Of a DNA stretch of 57,455 nt, positions 1 through 8,800 are shown piece after piece. Where the stretch lies: NCBI RefSeq assembly GCF_008123515.1, contig NZ_VSSR01000063.1, forward strand, positions 1-57,455, written 5' to 3'. Numbering within the stretch: the first letter of the stretch is position 1; every line of letters begins with the position of its first letter. The position numbers and the translations under genes were made by a program. The notes under the pieces are model-generated. The model saw only the letters and a program-made list of their open reading frames with translations, made no database searches and had not been told where the DNA came from. Source of the stretch: Bradyrhizobium cytisi. Its GTDB lineage: Bacteria > Pseudomonadota > Alphaproteobacteria > Rhizobiales > Xanthobacteraceae.

Positions 1-82
1 TCATGCCCGGGCTTGTCCCGGGCACCCACGTTCTTCGTCCCGTGTGGCAAGGCGTGGATGGCCGGGACAAGCCCGGCCATGA
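1..82. repeat. palindromic intergenic repeat (GCCCGGGCTTGTCCCGG type)
   Basis: Bases 1-21 and 62-82 are inverted copies (20 of 21 positions) around a 40-base centre, so the unit folds into a long hairpin. It ends about 70 bases before the first gene and carries no reading frame of its own. The structure matches the short palindromic repeats scattered between genes in Bradyrhizobium. The left edge may be cut by the window boundary. Confidence 0.75.
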
Positions 83-154
83 CGGCGTGGAGGCTTTAGT
101 ACGGGCCATATGTGACGGCCTTGCTCCGACGGGGAGCGGCAGGAGGCCGCGGGC

Positions 155-1201
155 ATGAGCGACACCAGCACCTCCGTTGCCATGCTGGAGCCGGTCGAGG
201 ACGTCGGCGGCGTCGCGCAGCCGTTGCTCCAGGTCAACGGCCTGACCAAGCATTTTCCGGTACGTGGTGGGCTGTTCGCCGCGAAACGTACCGTGCGCGC
301 CGTCGACAATGTCTCCTTCTCCATCGCCAAGGGCGAGACGGTCGGCATCGTCGGCGAGTCCGGTTGCGGTAAGTCGACCACCGCGCGCCTCTTGATGCAC
401 CTGATGCCGCGCGATGCCGGCGACATCATCTATGACGGCATGTCCGTCGGGCAGTCGCTGTCGCTGCGCGAGCTCCGCCGCGGCATGCAGATGGTGTTCC
501 AGGATTCCTACGCCTCGCTCAATCCGCGCCTGACCATCGAGGAATCGATCGCGTTCGGCCCCAAGGTCCATGGCATGGCCGATGGCACCGCGCGTGCGCT
601 GGCGCGCGAGCTGCTCGGCAAAGTCGGCCTGGTGCCCGCAAATTTCGCCAACCGCTATCCGCACGAGATCTCCGGCGGCCAGCGCCAGCGCGTCAACATC
701 GCCCGCGCGCTCGCGCTCTCGCCGCGGCTCGTGATTCTGGATGAAGCCGTCTCCGCGCTCGACAAATCCGTCGAGGCGCAGGTGCTTAACCTGCTGGCCG
801 ATCTCAAGCGCGAGTTCGGCCTGACCTATCTCTTCATCAGCCACGACCTCAACGTCGTCCGCTACATCAGCGACCGCGTGCTGGTGATGTATCTCGGCGA
901 GGTGGTCGAGCTCGGCCCCGTCGACCAGGTCTGGGACGCGCCCGCGCATCCCTATACGCGCGCGCTGCTGGCCGCGATGCCGTCCTCCGATCCTGATAGG
1001 CGCACCGAGCAGCCGCCGATCACGGGCGATCCACCCAATCCGATCGATCCGCCCGCGGGCTGCCGCTTCCACACCCGTTGTGCGTTTGCGGAGCCGCTCT
1101 GCGCAATTGCTGCACCAAAGCTCACCGCGCTGGATAATATGGGCCACGAGGCCGCGTGCTACATGGCGATTCCGGGTTCAGGCCATAGCCGCGCGCCCTG
1201 A
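155..1201 (+). CDS. peptide/nickel-type ABC transporter ATP-binding protein (DppF/OppF-like)
   Basis: This 348-residue protein should be the cytoplasmic ATPase of a dipeptide/oligopeptide-type importer. Walker A (GESGCGKST) is at residues 67-75, the Q-loop Gln near 116, the signature SGGQRQR at about 173-179, and Walker B at about 191-197, where DEAVSALD has Ala in place of the usual Pro. A Cys-containing oligo_HPY tail (PPAGCRFHTRC) is typical of the Dpp/Opp class. AGGAGG at 141-146 sets the ATG start. It heads an operon with a small AtzG-like gene, an amidase and a second ATPase. No permease or binding protein lies in the window, so the substrate is unknown; peptides or amides are an inference. 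Confidence 0.9.
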   Translation: MSDTSTSVAMLEPVEDVGGVAQPLLQVNGLTKHFPVRGGLFAAKRTVRAVDNVSFSIAKGETVGIVGESGCGKSTTARLLMHLMPRDAGDIIYDGMSVGQSLSLRELRRGMQMVFQDSYASLNPRLTIEESIAFGPKVHGMADGTARALARELLGKVGLVPANFANRYPHEISGGQRQRVNIARALALSPRLVILDEAVSALDKSVEAQVLNLLADLKREFGLTYLFISHDLNVVRYISDRVLVMYLGEVVELGPVDQVWDAPAHPYTRALLAAMPSSDPDRRTEQPPITGDPPNPIDPPAGCRFHTRCAFAEPLCAIAAPKLTALDNMGHEAACYMAIPGSGHSRAP

Positions 1202-1212
1202 GAGGAAACCGC

Positions 1213-1410
1213 ATGACGAGACCGACGACAAAAGAGATCCAGGCGACGGCACAAGTCGCCGGTATTCCCGTGAACGACGAGATCGCGACGCGCATCTCCA
1301 ATTCCATTGGACCGGCCTTCGAAGGCTTTGCCGCCATCGCCGGCACGTTGCCGTTCGACCTCGAGCCCGCGCTCTATCCGCTCGCGCAGACGCAGAAGGT
1401 GTCGAAATGA
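1213..1410 (+). CDS. AtzG/GatC-like small amidase partner (DUF4089-like)
   Basis: A 65-residue protein that I read as an AtzG-like (DUF4089) companion of the amidase that follows. Family proteins are short helical chains ending in a FPxPxDxEPA-like segment; here the C-terminal part reads GTLPFDLEPALYP. In cyanuric-acid catabolism AtzG binds and stabilises the amidase AtzE, much as GatC does for GatA. A GAGAGGAA sequence precedes the ATG. The stop overlaps the amidase start (ATGA at 1407-1410), which fits equimolar synthesis and complex formation. The family assignment rests on motif resemblance and gene context, without a search. Confidence 0.72.
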   Translation: MTRPTTKEIQATAQVAGIPVNDEIATRISNSIGPAFEGFAAIAGTLPFDLEPALYPLAQTQKVSK

Positions 1411-2822
1411 GCACCGAGCCTGCCTTGATGACGCTCACCGAGGTCGCGCGCGCGATCGCGATGAAGCAGGTGTCCTCGCATGAGGTGACGCGCGCGCTGC
1501 TGCATCGCATCGCGCAGTGGCAGCCGCATCTCAACGCCTTCATGTCGATCGAGTCCGAAGCTGCGTTGAAGGCGGCCGATGCCGCCGACGCCGCGCTCGC
1601 CAAAGGCGAGGTCCGAGGTCCCTTGCATGGCGTGCCGCTCGCGCACAAGGACATGTATTACGACGCAGGCCACGTCTCGACCTGCGGCTCGCTGATCCGC
1701 CGCGATTTCGTGCCGACCGTGACGTCCACCGCCTTGCAGCGATTGAAGGACGCCGGCCAGATTCGCCTCGGCACGCTGCATCTGGCCGAGTTCGCCTATG
1801 GCCCGACCGGCCACAACGCCCATTACGGCCCGGTGCGCAATCCCTGGAACGTCGCGCATATCACCGGTGGTTCGTCGTCAGGCTCCGGCTCGTCGGTCGC
1901 AGCGCGGCTGACCTATGCGGCGCTGGGCTCCGACACCGGCGGCTCGATCCGTATGCCCGCGCATTTCTGCGGTGTCACCGGTCTGAAGACCACCGTCGGC
2001 CGCGTCAGCCGCGCCGGCGCGATGCCGCTGTCGCAATCGCTCGACACCGTCGGCCCGCTCGCGCGCACCACTGAGGACTGCGCGCTGCTGCTGGCGCTGA
2101 TGGCCGGTCCCGACCCCGAGGATTCGACCGCAAGCCACGAGCCGCTGTCGGACTATGTCGCGGCAACCAAAGGCTCGCTGAAGGGCCTCAAGATCGGCGT
2201 GCCCGCCTCGTTCTATGTCGACGATCTCGACAGTGAGGTCGCGCGCGTGCTGGACGAGACCATCGCGGTGCTCAAGCGCGAGGGCGCCGACATCCTCACA
2301 GTCGAGCTGCCCGACCAGCGGCAATTGTCCGCGGCGAGCCAGCTCGTGCTCGCGGCGGAAGCTGCCGCCTTCCACAAGCGCTGGATGATCGAACGTCCGC
2401 AGGATTATGGTCCGCAGGTGCTGATGCGGCTGCAGAACGGTCTCGCCGTGCCCGCCATCACCTATCTCGAGGCGATGCGCTGGCGCGGCCCGGCACTCGC
2501 CGCCCACAATGCCGCGGCCGCTGGTGTGGATGCGATCATCGCACCGGCATCTCCGGTGCCTGCACCGACCATCGAGGAGAGCGACGTCGGCGGCGGGCCG
2601 AACGCACCGGCGCTGTTGCAGCGGCTGACGCTGTTCACCCGTCCGGTGAATTTTCTGGGCCTGCCGTCGCTCACCGTTCCCTCCGGCTTCACCAGGAGTG
2701 GCCTGCCTGTCGGCATGCAGCTGATCGGCCGCTCCTTCGATGAAGCGACCTTGCTCACCATCGGTGCCGCCTTCCAGCGCGTCACCGACTATCACGACCG
2801 GGTACCCAAGCTGCCGTCATGA
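1407..2822 (+). CDS. amidase (amidase-signature family, AtzE/GatA-like)
   Basis: A 471-residue amidase-signature enzyme that should hydrolyse a C-N amide bond. The Ser-cisSer-Lys triad is visible as Lys81 (in AHKD), Ser156 (first Ser of GGSSSGSG) and Ser180 (DTGGSIR). The spacings of 75 and 24 residues equal those of FAAH (Lys142, Ser217, Ser241). The ATG at 1407 is chosen because it overlaps the stop of the AtzG-like gene; an open frame continues upstream but only as a shadow. The stop overlaps the next ATPase gene (ATGA at 2819-2822). Coupling to ABC ATPases on both sides suggests it works on an imported amide. The substrate cannot be read from sequence. Confidence 0.9.
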   Translation: MSTEPALMTLTEVARAIAMKQVSSHEVTRALLHRIAQWQPHLNAFMSIESEAALKAADAADAALAKGEVRGPLHGVPLAHKDMYYDAGHVSTCGSLIRRDFVPTVTSTALQRLKDAGQIRLGTLHLAEFAYGPTGHNAHYGPVRNPWNVAHITGGSSSGSGSSVAARLTYAALGSDTGGSIRMPAHFCGVTGLKTTVGRVSRAGAMPLSQSLDTVGPLARTTEDCALLLALMAGPDPEDSTASHEPLSDYVAATKGSLKGLKIGVPASFYVDDLDSEVARVLDETIAVLKREGADILTVELPDQRQLSAASQLVLAAEAAAFHKRWMIERPQDYGPQVLMRLQNGLAVPAITYLEAMRWRGPALAAHNAAAAGVDAIIAPASPVPAPTIEESDVGGGPNAPALLQRLTLFTRPVNFLGLPSLTVPSGFTRSGLPVGMQLIGRSFDEATLLTIGAAFQRVTDYHDRVPKLPS

Positions 2823-3793
2823 CAAAGCTCGTCGAGATCTCAGGCCTCAACATCCGCTTCACCGGCGAGCGCACGGTCTATGCCGTGAACGATCTCAATC
2901 TCTCGCTCGGCGATGGCGAGGTGCTGGGCCTGCTCGGCGAATCCGGTTCGGGCAAGAGCGTGACGCTGCGCGCGTTGATGCGGCTGTTGCCGAAGAAGCG
3001 CACGCAGATTTCCGGCAAGGTCAACGTCATGGGCCGCGACGTGCTCGCGATGAACGACGAGGAACTGTCGTCGTTCCGCGGCCAGACCGTGTCGATGATC
3101 TTTCAGGAGCCGGCACTGGCGCTCGACCCGGTCTACACCATCGGCGCGCAGATCGCCGAGAGCGTCGTGCGCCACGAGGGCAAGTCGTATGCGGAGGGCA
3201 CGGCGCGTGCGCTCGAGATGCTCGAGGTCGTGCGCATCCCGTCTGCCAAGCGGCGGCTCGATGCCTATCCGCACGAAATGTCCGGCGGCATGCGCCAGCG
3301 CGCGATGATTGCGCTGGCGCTCGCCTGCCGGCCAAAAATCCTGCTCGCGGACGAGCCGACCACGGCGCTCGATGCCACCGTGCAGATCCAGATCCTGCTG
3401 CTGCTGCGCGAGCTGCAACGCGAGTTCGGCATGTCCGTCATCTTCGTCACCCACGACATTGGTGTTGCCATCGAGATCTGCGACCGCGTCGCGGTGATGT
3501 ATGCCGGCCAGATCGTGGAGCAGGGCAGCCTGCGCGACATCGTCCGCTCCCCGGTCCATCCCTATGCCAAGGGCCTGCTCGCCTCGACCATCCACGGCGC
3601 CAAGCGGGGGCAGCGCCTCGAGACCATCCCCGGCACCCCGCCATCGCTGGCCGAAATGCCCCACAACTGCTCCTTCGCCCCCCGCTGCGCCGTGGCGCAG
3701 CCGCGCTGCATCGCGCAATTGCCTGCGAATGTGGAGGTTGCGCCGGGCCGAGCGGCACGGTGCGTGCTGGCGGAGGCGGTGGCCGCGAACTAG
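2819..3793 (+). CDS. peptide/nickel-type ABC transporter ATP-binding protein (DppD/OppD-like)
   Basis: This 324-residue ATPase pairs with the one at 155-1201, as DppD pairs with DppF. Walker A GESGSGKS is at residues 40-47. The signature MSGGMRQR, Walker B LLADEPTTALD, the switch His (FVTHD) and a C-terminal oligo_HPY segment with NCSFAPRC follow in order. The gene is coupled to the amidase by a 4-base ATGA overlap and is the last gene of the operon. An amidase module between the two ATPases, with no permease or binding protein nearby, is unusual. Those missing parts may lie left of the window or elsewhere. Confidence 0.9.
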   Translation: MTKLVEISGLNIRFTGERTVYAVNDLNLSLGDGEVLGLLGESGSGKSVTLRALMRLLPKKRTQISGKVNVMGRDVLAMNDEELSSFRGQTVSMIFQEPALALDPVYTIGAQIAESVVRHEGKSYAEGTARALEMLEVVRIPSAKRRLDAYPHEMSGGMRQRAMIALALACRPKILLADEPTTALDATVQIQILLLLRELQREFGMSVIFVTHDIGVAIEICDRVAVMYAGQIVEQGSLRDIVRSPVHPYAKGLLASTIHGAKRGQRLETIPGTPPSLAEMPHNCSFAPRCAVAQPRCIAQLPANVEVAPGRAARCVLAEAVAAN

Positions 3794-4445
3794 CAAGCTG
3801 CTGCTCCGGCCGTAGTCGACTGGCCAACAGAGTATTCGTGGCGAACTTAACCGGGCGGGGGAATTGTCTATGAGTGCCGCATCATGCGGCACGCGCGTCG
3901 CACGGATTGGTTTCGCGTGCGATGCGATGGATTGCCGCATCAATAGGCAAATATACTCACGCGTCGACAACGAGATCGCTTGCGTGGATTTCGCCACCAC
4001 CGATCGTGCTGAGATCGTTCCTCTGTGGCGCCATGCTTTTCGCCTCTGCGCTGGAATCGAGAAAATTTTAGGAAGATCGTACGAGGATACGTTGCCCAAC
4101 GGCATCGCATGAAGTCAATTTTGAGTTTCTTCACGACGCGCGTTGCCGGCTCTCTGGTTCTCGCCCAGATTGTTCTCTAGATCAGGCAGACCGAATCGGG
4201 ACGAAGCTTCCGAGCGGATACGGCAGCGACGCGACAATGATGAATGCCATGTGTGACCACGACTGCGGCCGGAACCTGCATCAGCCCTATCAGGAGCGTC
4301 CGGCGTAAACAGATGATGTCCCGCATGGGATGCCGCTCCTTTATCTCGTTGAAATTCGCCGGTCCTGTCAGACGCAGGCGACATAATCTTTGGGGAATGC
4401 GCTTCCGTTGGGCGGACGTTCGTCGCGCAGCGGAGGCGAAAATAC
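3794..4445. other. long intergenic region upstream of the AraC gene
   Basis: About 650 bases of lower-GC sequence without a gene I can defend. A possible 80-codon ORF begins at ATG 3870 after GGGGGA, but its product (several Cys, no recognisable motif) resembles no family I know, so it is not called. A perfect 9-base dyad lies at 3874-3892. The promoter of the AraC-type gene must be in the right-hand part. Confidence 0.5.
3874..3892. promoter_or_regulatory. perfect short dyad GTGCCGCAT-C-ATGCGGCAC
   Basis: Two perfect 9-base inverted arms are separated by a single base. The loop is too small for a stable hairpin with full arms, so a dimeric protein site is as likely as an RNA structure. It lies 80 bases past the ABC operon and 550 bases before the AraC gene, so no target is obvious. 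Confidence 0.3.
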
Positions 4446-5489
4446 ATGCAACAAGATGATCGCAGGCCCGCGAGCGCAGCAAGGCTCCTGGAACCAGTTC
4501 CCCTGCCACGCGAACCCCGGGACGTCAGGGATAGAGCGCCGGCGCCGCCGCGGCTGTTCTCGACCCGGCCCTATCCAGCGCCGGAACAGTTTGACGTCTG
4601 GAAAACGCGCATGGCCTCGTTGCTCGAGGTCGCGCCATCGGATGGCCACGATCCCGCACGGGGATTCGAAGTTGAATACCTGACCTGCAACATGGCAGAT
4701 GTCGTGTTTACGTCCGGACGGTTTGCTGCTCAAACCTTCGCGCGCGTTTCCGTGCCATCCCCGGTCGATATCTGGTGGTTGTTCCGTGTGCGCTCGGGAG
4801 AAGCCTGGTTCGAGACCGGCGAGCGGCAAATCCATGCCGGGCCTGGAGCGATGTTCATCATTTCGCTCGACGACGATTTTCGCGGCCGCATCTCGGACTA
4901 TGAGGGTCTGGTGATTGGCATGCGGCGGGACGCATTCGAGCGCGTGACGGAGCAGCTCGACAGCGTTTGCAACACCATCCTGAGCGGCAATCTGATCGAG
5001 CTGCTGGCCGATTATCTGGATCGGCTCGAAATGCGAGTCATCCAGTTGTCATCGGACGAGCTGAGGCAGGCCGGGCGTGCGACGGCGAACATGATCGCCG
5101 CATGTATCGAGCTGTCCGGCACCAGGCAGGAGCAGGGACGAGGCGCCATCGAATCGATCCTGTTCGAGCGCGCCCGCGAGTATATAGAGGCGCATCTGGG
5201 CGAGTTTGACCTCACGCCGAATCGCGTGGCGGAACAATTGCGGGTCTCGCGCTCGAACCTCTACCGTGCCTTCGAAAGCGTCGGCGGCGTAGCCGGCTAC
5301 ATCATGCGCAGGCGTCTGCGTGCCGCGCATGCGGAACTAGTCGCAAGCGCGGACAAACGAGTGCAGGAGATCGCCTATCGCCACGGCTTCAAGCAGGCGT
5401 CGGATTTCACGCGCGCGTTCCGCCGTGAATTCGGCGTCAGCCCGCGTGTGGCGCGCGAACGGGCGCGCGGCGGATCAATTGCGGGTTGA
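4446..5489 (+). CDS. AraC family transcriptional regulator
   Basis: A 347-residue regulator with an N-terminal cupin-like ligand or oligomerisation part (about residues 60-190, resembling AraC_binding_2) and a C-terminal double helix-turn-helix of about 100 residues. The second half contains VAEQLRVSRSNLYRAF, then EIAYRHGFKQASDFTRAFR and GVSPR, the classic AraC/XylS pattern. GGAGG nine bases before the ATG supports the start. The gene sits directly in front of the trimeric autotransporter gene on the same strand, 333 bases away, so it is a reasonable candidate to control the adhesin block; this is inferred from position only. Confidence 0.9.
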   Translation: MQQDDRRPASAARLLEPVPLPREPRDVRDRAPAPPRLFSTRPYPAPEQFDVWKTRMASLLEVAPSDGHDPARGFEVEYLTCNMADVVFTSGRFAAQTFARVSVPSPVDIWWLFRVRSGEAWFETGERQIHAGPGAMFIISLDDDFRGRISDYEGLVIGMRRDAFERVTEQLDSVCNTILSGNLIELLADYLDRLEMRVIQLSSDELRQAGRATANMIAACIELSGTRQEQGRGAIESILFERAREYIEAHLGEFDLTPNRVAEQLRVSRSNLYRAFESVGGVAGYIMRRRLRAAHAELVASADKRVQEIAYRHGFKQASDFTRAFRREFGVSPRVARERARGGSIAG

Positions 5490-5822
5490 ATTGTGAGGAG
5501 ATCGCGCGGGTTCCGTGCTGATCGTTCAACTTGTGAGACGATCTGCCAGCTATTTGGACGAGCTGCCGAGTGACGCTGCCCCAATTGTGTCTATCCTTTT
5601 CTACTATGACGACTCGGGGGCAACTTGATGGCAGCCGGGCGAGCGCTGGGTGGCACGATGCGCTCGTTTAGTCTGATGCATCATCAGCCAGGACCGGACT
5701 TGATCGCGCCGTGCGCCATCATCTCCGAACGTCCACACAGGTGTCCGACAGAACTGTGCTTCGGTGCGGTCTTCGGCGCCGCGGCCCCACGTTTGGACAA
5801 GCTGTCACAAAAGGGGCACACC
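5490..5822. other. leader region of the adhesin gene
   Basis: This 333-base gap separates the AraC gene from the adhesin start chosen here. An in-frame extension to ATG 5625 exists, but it would add 66 residues ahead of a normal autotransporter signal sequence and has no good ribosome site, so I treat it as untranslated. I see no convincing terminator or operator, only an AT-richer stretch near 5585-5612 that could hold a promoter. Confidence 0.5.
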
Positions 5823-8800
5823 ATGGCTGTCGCACAGATTCCAGCCGCATCGCTGAAGCGTCGGGGCCGCACCGGCTTCGTGCCGAGTTGGATCGCGTCG
5901 GGCGATGCGGGCAGCACTTCGCTGCGGCGCCGGCTGCTGTCGGTGCTGCGTCGGGCGCACCGGGCGTTTGGCATGAAGCGCGACCGGCTGGGGCTCGGGT
6001 CACTGGGCGCGGGCGGCGCGCTGCTTGCCGTGATGGCGATCATGGTGGCTCCACAGGCGGCGTTTGCGCAGGTCGCCATCGGCAATGGCGTTTTGAGCAA
6101 CCCCGCCAACTGCACCAGTCCTACTGCTGCAACCGCAGGCAGCACTGCTCTTGGTTGCGGCGCCCACGCAGCCGGTGCCAATGCGACGGCCATCGGCACT
6201 AGCACCACTGCGAATGGCCAGAACTCGCTGGCGGTCGGCGATGCGAACAGCGCAACCGGCGATGGCTCGATCATCGTGGGCTATGCCAACTCTGTGAATG
6301 GGCTCAATGCGATCGGCATGGGTGTCTTTGCAAACGCGACCGGCGTCAATGCCCTCGCGGTCGGCGGAAACGCGCACGCCACTGCGGACGGATCGAGCGC
6401 CTTCGGTGTCAACACCACGGCAAGTGGGGCAAGTTCCCTTGCGTTGGGTTCGTCGGCTAATGCTTCCGGTGGTGCCTCGATCGCGATTGGATTGTCCTCC
6501 ACCGCCTCATCTTCGAACGGTTCGGGCACGGCCATCGGGGTCGGCTCCAAAGCAAGCGCCGGAACCGGTGGCGGTTCTCCGATCGCCATCGGCGTGAATG
6601 CCAACGCCAGCGGGACCGCGCCGAGCGGCTTCACATTCGAGGCTGTTGCCCTCGGCACAACCGCCACCGCGACGGGCGCGTGGTCGACCAGCGTCGGTTC
6701 GAGCGCATCCGCAACGGGGACGGGAGCCAGTGCGTTAGGTACGTCCGCCGCAGCGTCAGCAAATCAAGCCACCGCCATCGGTAACGGGGCGAAAGCCTCC
6801 GCGGTCGGCACCGCATCCCTTGGATATCTTGCCAACGCGAGCGGCGGCAACGCCGTCGCGGTTGGCGTCCAGTCGGTCGCGTCGGGTACCAGCTCACTGG
6901 CGGCCGGCAATCTCGCCACGGCGTCAGGAAATTTCGGCGTTGCCCTGGGTAATCAGGCGCAGGCGCTGAGCTCCGGCGGCGCGGTCTCGATCGGATCGGG
7001 CGCAATCGTCAACAACGCGGCGACAGGCGGCGTCGCGATCGGTAACAACGCGGCGTCGAGTGGTGCTAATTCGATCGCCACGGGCGTTAGCGCCGTCGCC
7101 GGCGCCGTCAATGCCTTTGCCGCGGGATTTCAGGCCAATGCGTCGGCGGCCAGCGCTATTGCCATCGGCAACAATGCCGCGGCCAGTTCCGCCAACGCGG
7201 TCGCCCTGGGCACCAATGCTGTGGCGACCGGCGGCCAGGCGGTCTCCATCGGCGCGAACAACGTCGCCTATGGCAACGGCGCCGTGACGATCGGCGATCC
7301 GAGTTACGTCAGCGGCACGGGCGCCTTCACCGGCGGTGCAAACAACATCGCCAATAGTGACGGCACCGCGACCGCCACCGCCGCCAATCAGGCCGCCGGC
7401 GCCGTCGCGATCGGCAACAACAACAAGGCGATCGGTCAGGGCTCCGTGGCGCTGGGCAACGGCTCCACGGCGGGCGCGGCCGGTCTTGCGGGCAATATCG
7501 CGCTGGGTGACGGCGCAACGGCGGCGGCAAAATCCGGCGATGTCGCGCTCGGCTCCGGCAGCGTCACCGCTGTGGCGGTCGGCACGCCGAACACCGTGAT
7601 CAACGGCACCACCTACAGCTTCGCCGGCACGACGCCGAACTCGACGGTCAGCGTCGGTGCGCTTGGCGCCGAGCGCACCATCACCAATGTCGCGGCGGGC
7701 CGGATCAGCAACTCTTCGACCGACGCGATCAACGGCTCGCAGCTCTGGGCCACCAACCAGGCCGTCGACGGGCTCGCCTCCACCGTCAACAACATCAGCA
7801 CCGGCGGCGGCATCAAGTACTTCCATGCCAATTCGACGCTGGCCGATTCGTCCGCCGTCGGAACCAACTCGGTTGCGATCGGACCGGTGTCGACCGCGAC
7901 CGGCAGCGGCTCGGTGTCGATCGGCAACGGCGCGAACGCAGCCAACGCCAACGATGTCGCGCTCGGCGCGGGCAGCCAGACCGCCACGGCGGTCGGCACG
8001 CCCGGCGTCACCGTCGGCGGCATCAACTACGCCTTCGCCGGCACGAATCCGCTTTCGACGGTCAGCGTCGGCACGGTCGGCGCCGAGCGCACCATCACCA
8101 ATGTCGCGGCGGGCCGGATCAGCAACTCTTCGACCGACGCGATCAACGGCTCGCAGCTCTGGGCCACAAACCAGGCCGTCGACGGCCTCGCCACCACCGT
8201 CAACAACATCAACACCGGTGGCGGCATCAAGTATTTCCACGCCAATTCGACGCTGGCGGATTCGTCCGCGGCGGGGACCAACTCGGTTGCGATCGGACCG
8301 GTGTCGACCGCGACCGGCAGCGGCTCGGTGTCGATCGGCAACGGCGCGACCGCCGCGAACGCCAACGATATCGCGCTCGGCTCGGGCAGCCAGACCACCA
8401 CGGCGGTCGGGACCCCCGGCATCAGCATCGGCGGCACCAACTACGCCTTCGCCGGCACCAATCCACTCTCGACGGTCAGCGTCGGCTCGGTCGGCAACGA
8501 GCGCACCATCACCAATGTCGCGGCGGGGCGGATCAGCAACGGCTCGACCGATGCGATCAACGGCTCGCAGCTGTGGGCCGCTACCTCCGCGATCGACAGC
8601 CTCTCGACCGTCGTCAGCAACGGCCTGACGCATTATTATGGTGTCAACGACGGCGGCACCCAGAAGGCCAACTACAACAATAACGGCGCGACTGGGACCA
8701 ATTCGATGGCTGCCGGCGTTGCGGCGTCGGCGAGCGCTGCGGGAGCGACTGCGCTGGGCTTCAATGCCCAGGCCACAGTTGCCGATGGCGTGGCGATCGG

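Noticed and set aside
3864..4112. 82-codon ORF (about 80 from ATG 3870) in the gap before the AraC gene
   Set aside because: A possible ribosome site is present, but the product is Cys-rich without any motif, and a dyad overlaps its first codons. Not enough to call a gene.
5625..5822. N-terminal extension of the adhesin from ATG 5625
   Set aside because: It would put 66 unrelated residues before a complete signal region. The ATG at 5823 has the ribosome site.
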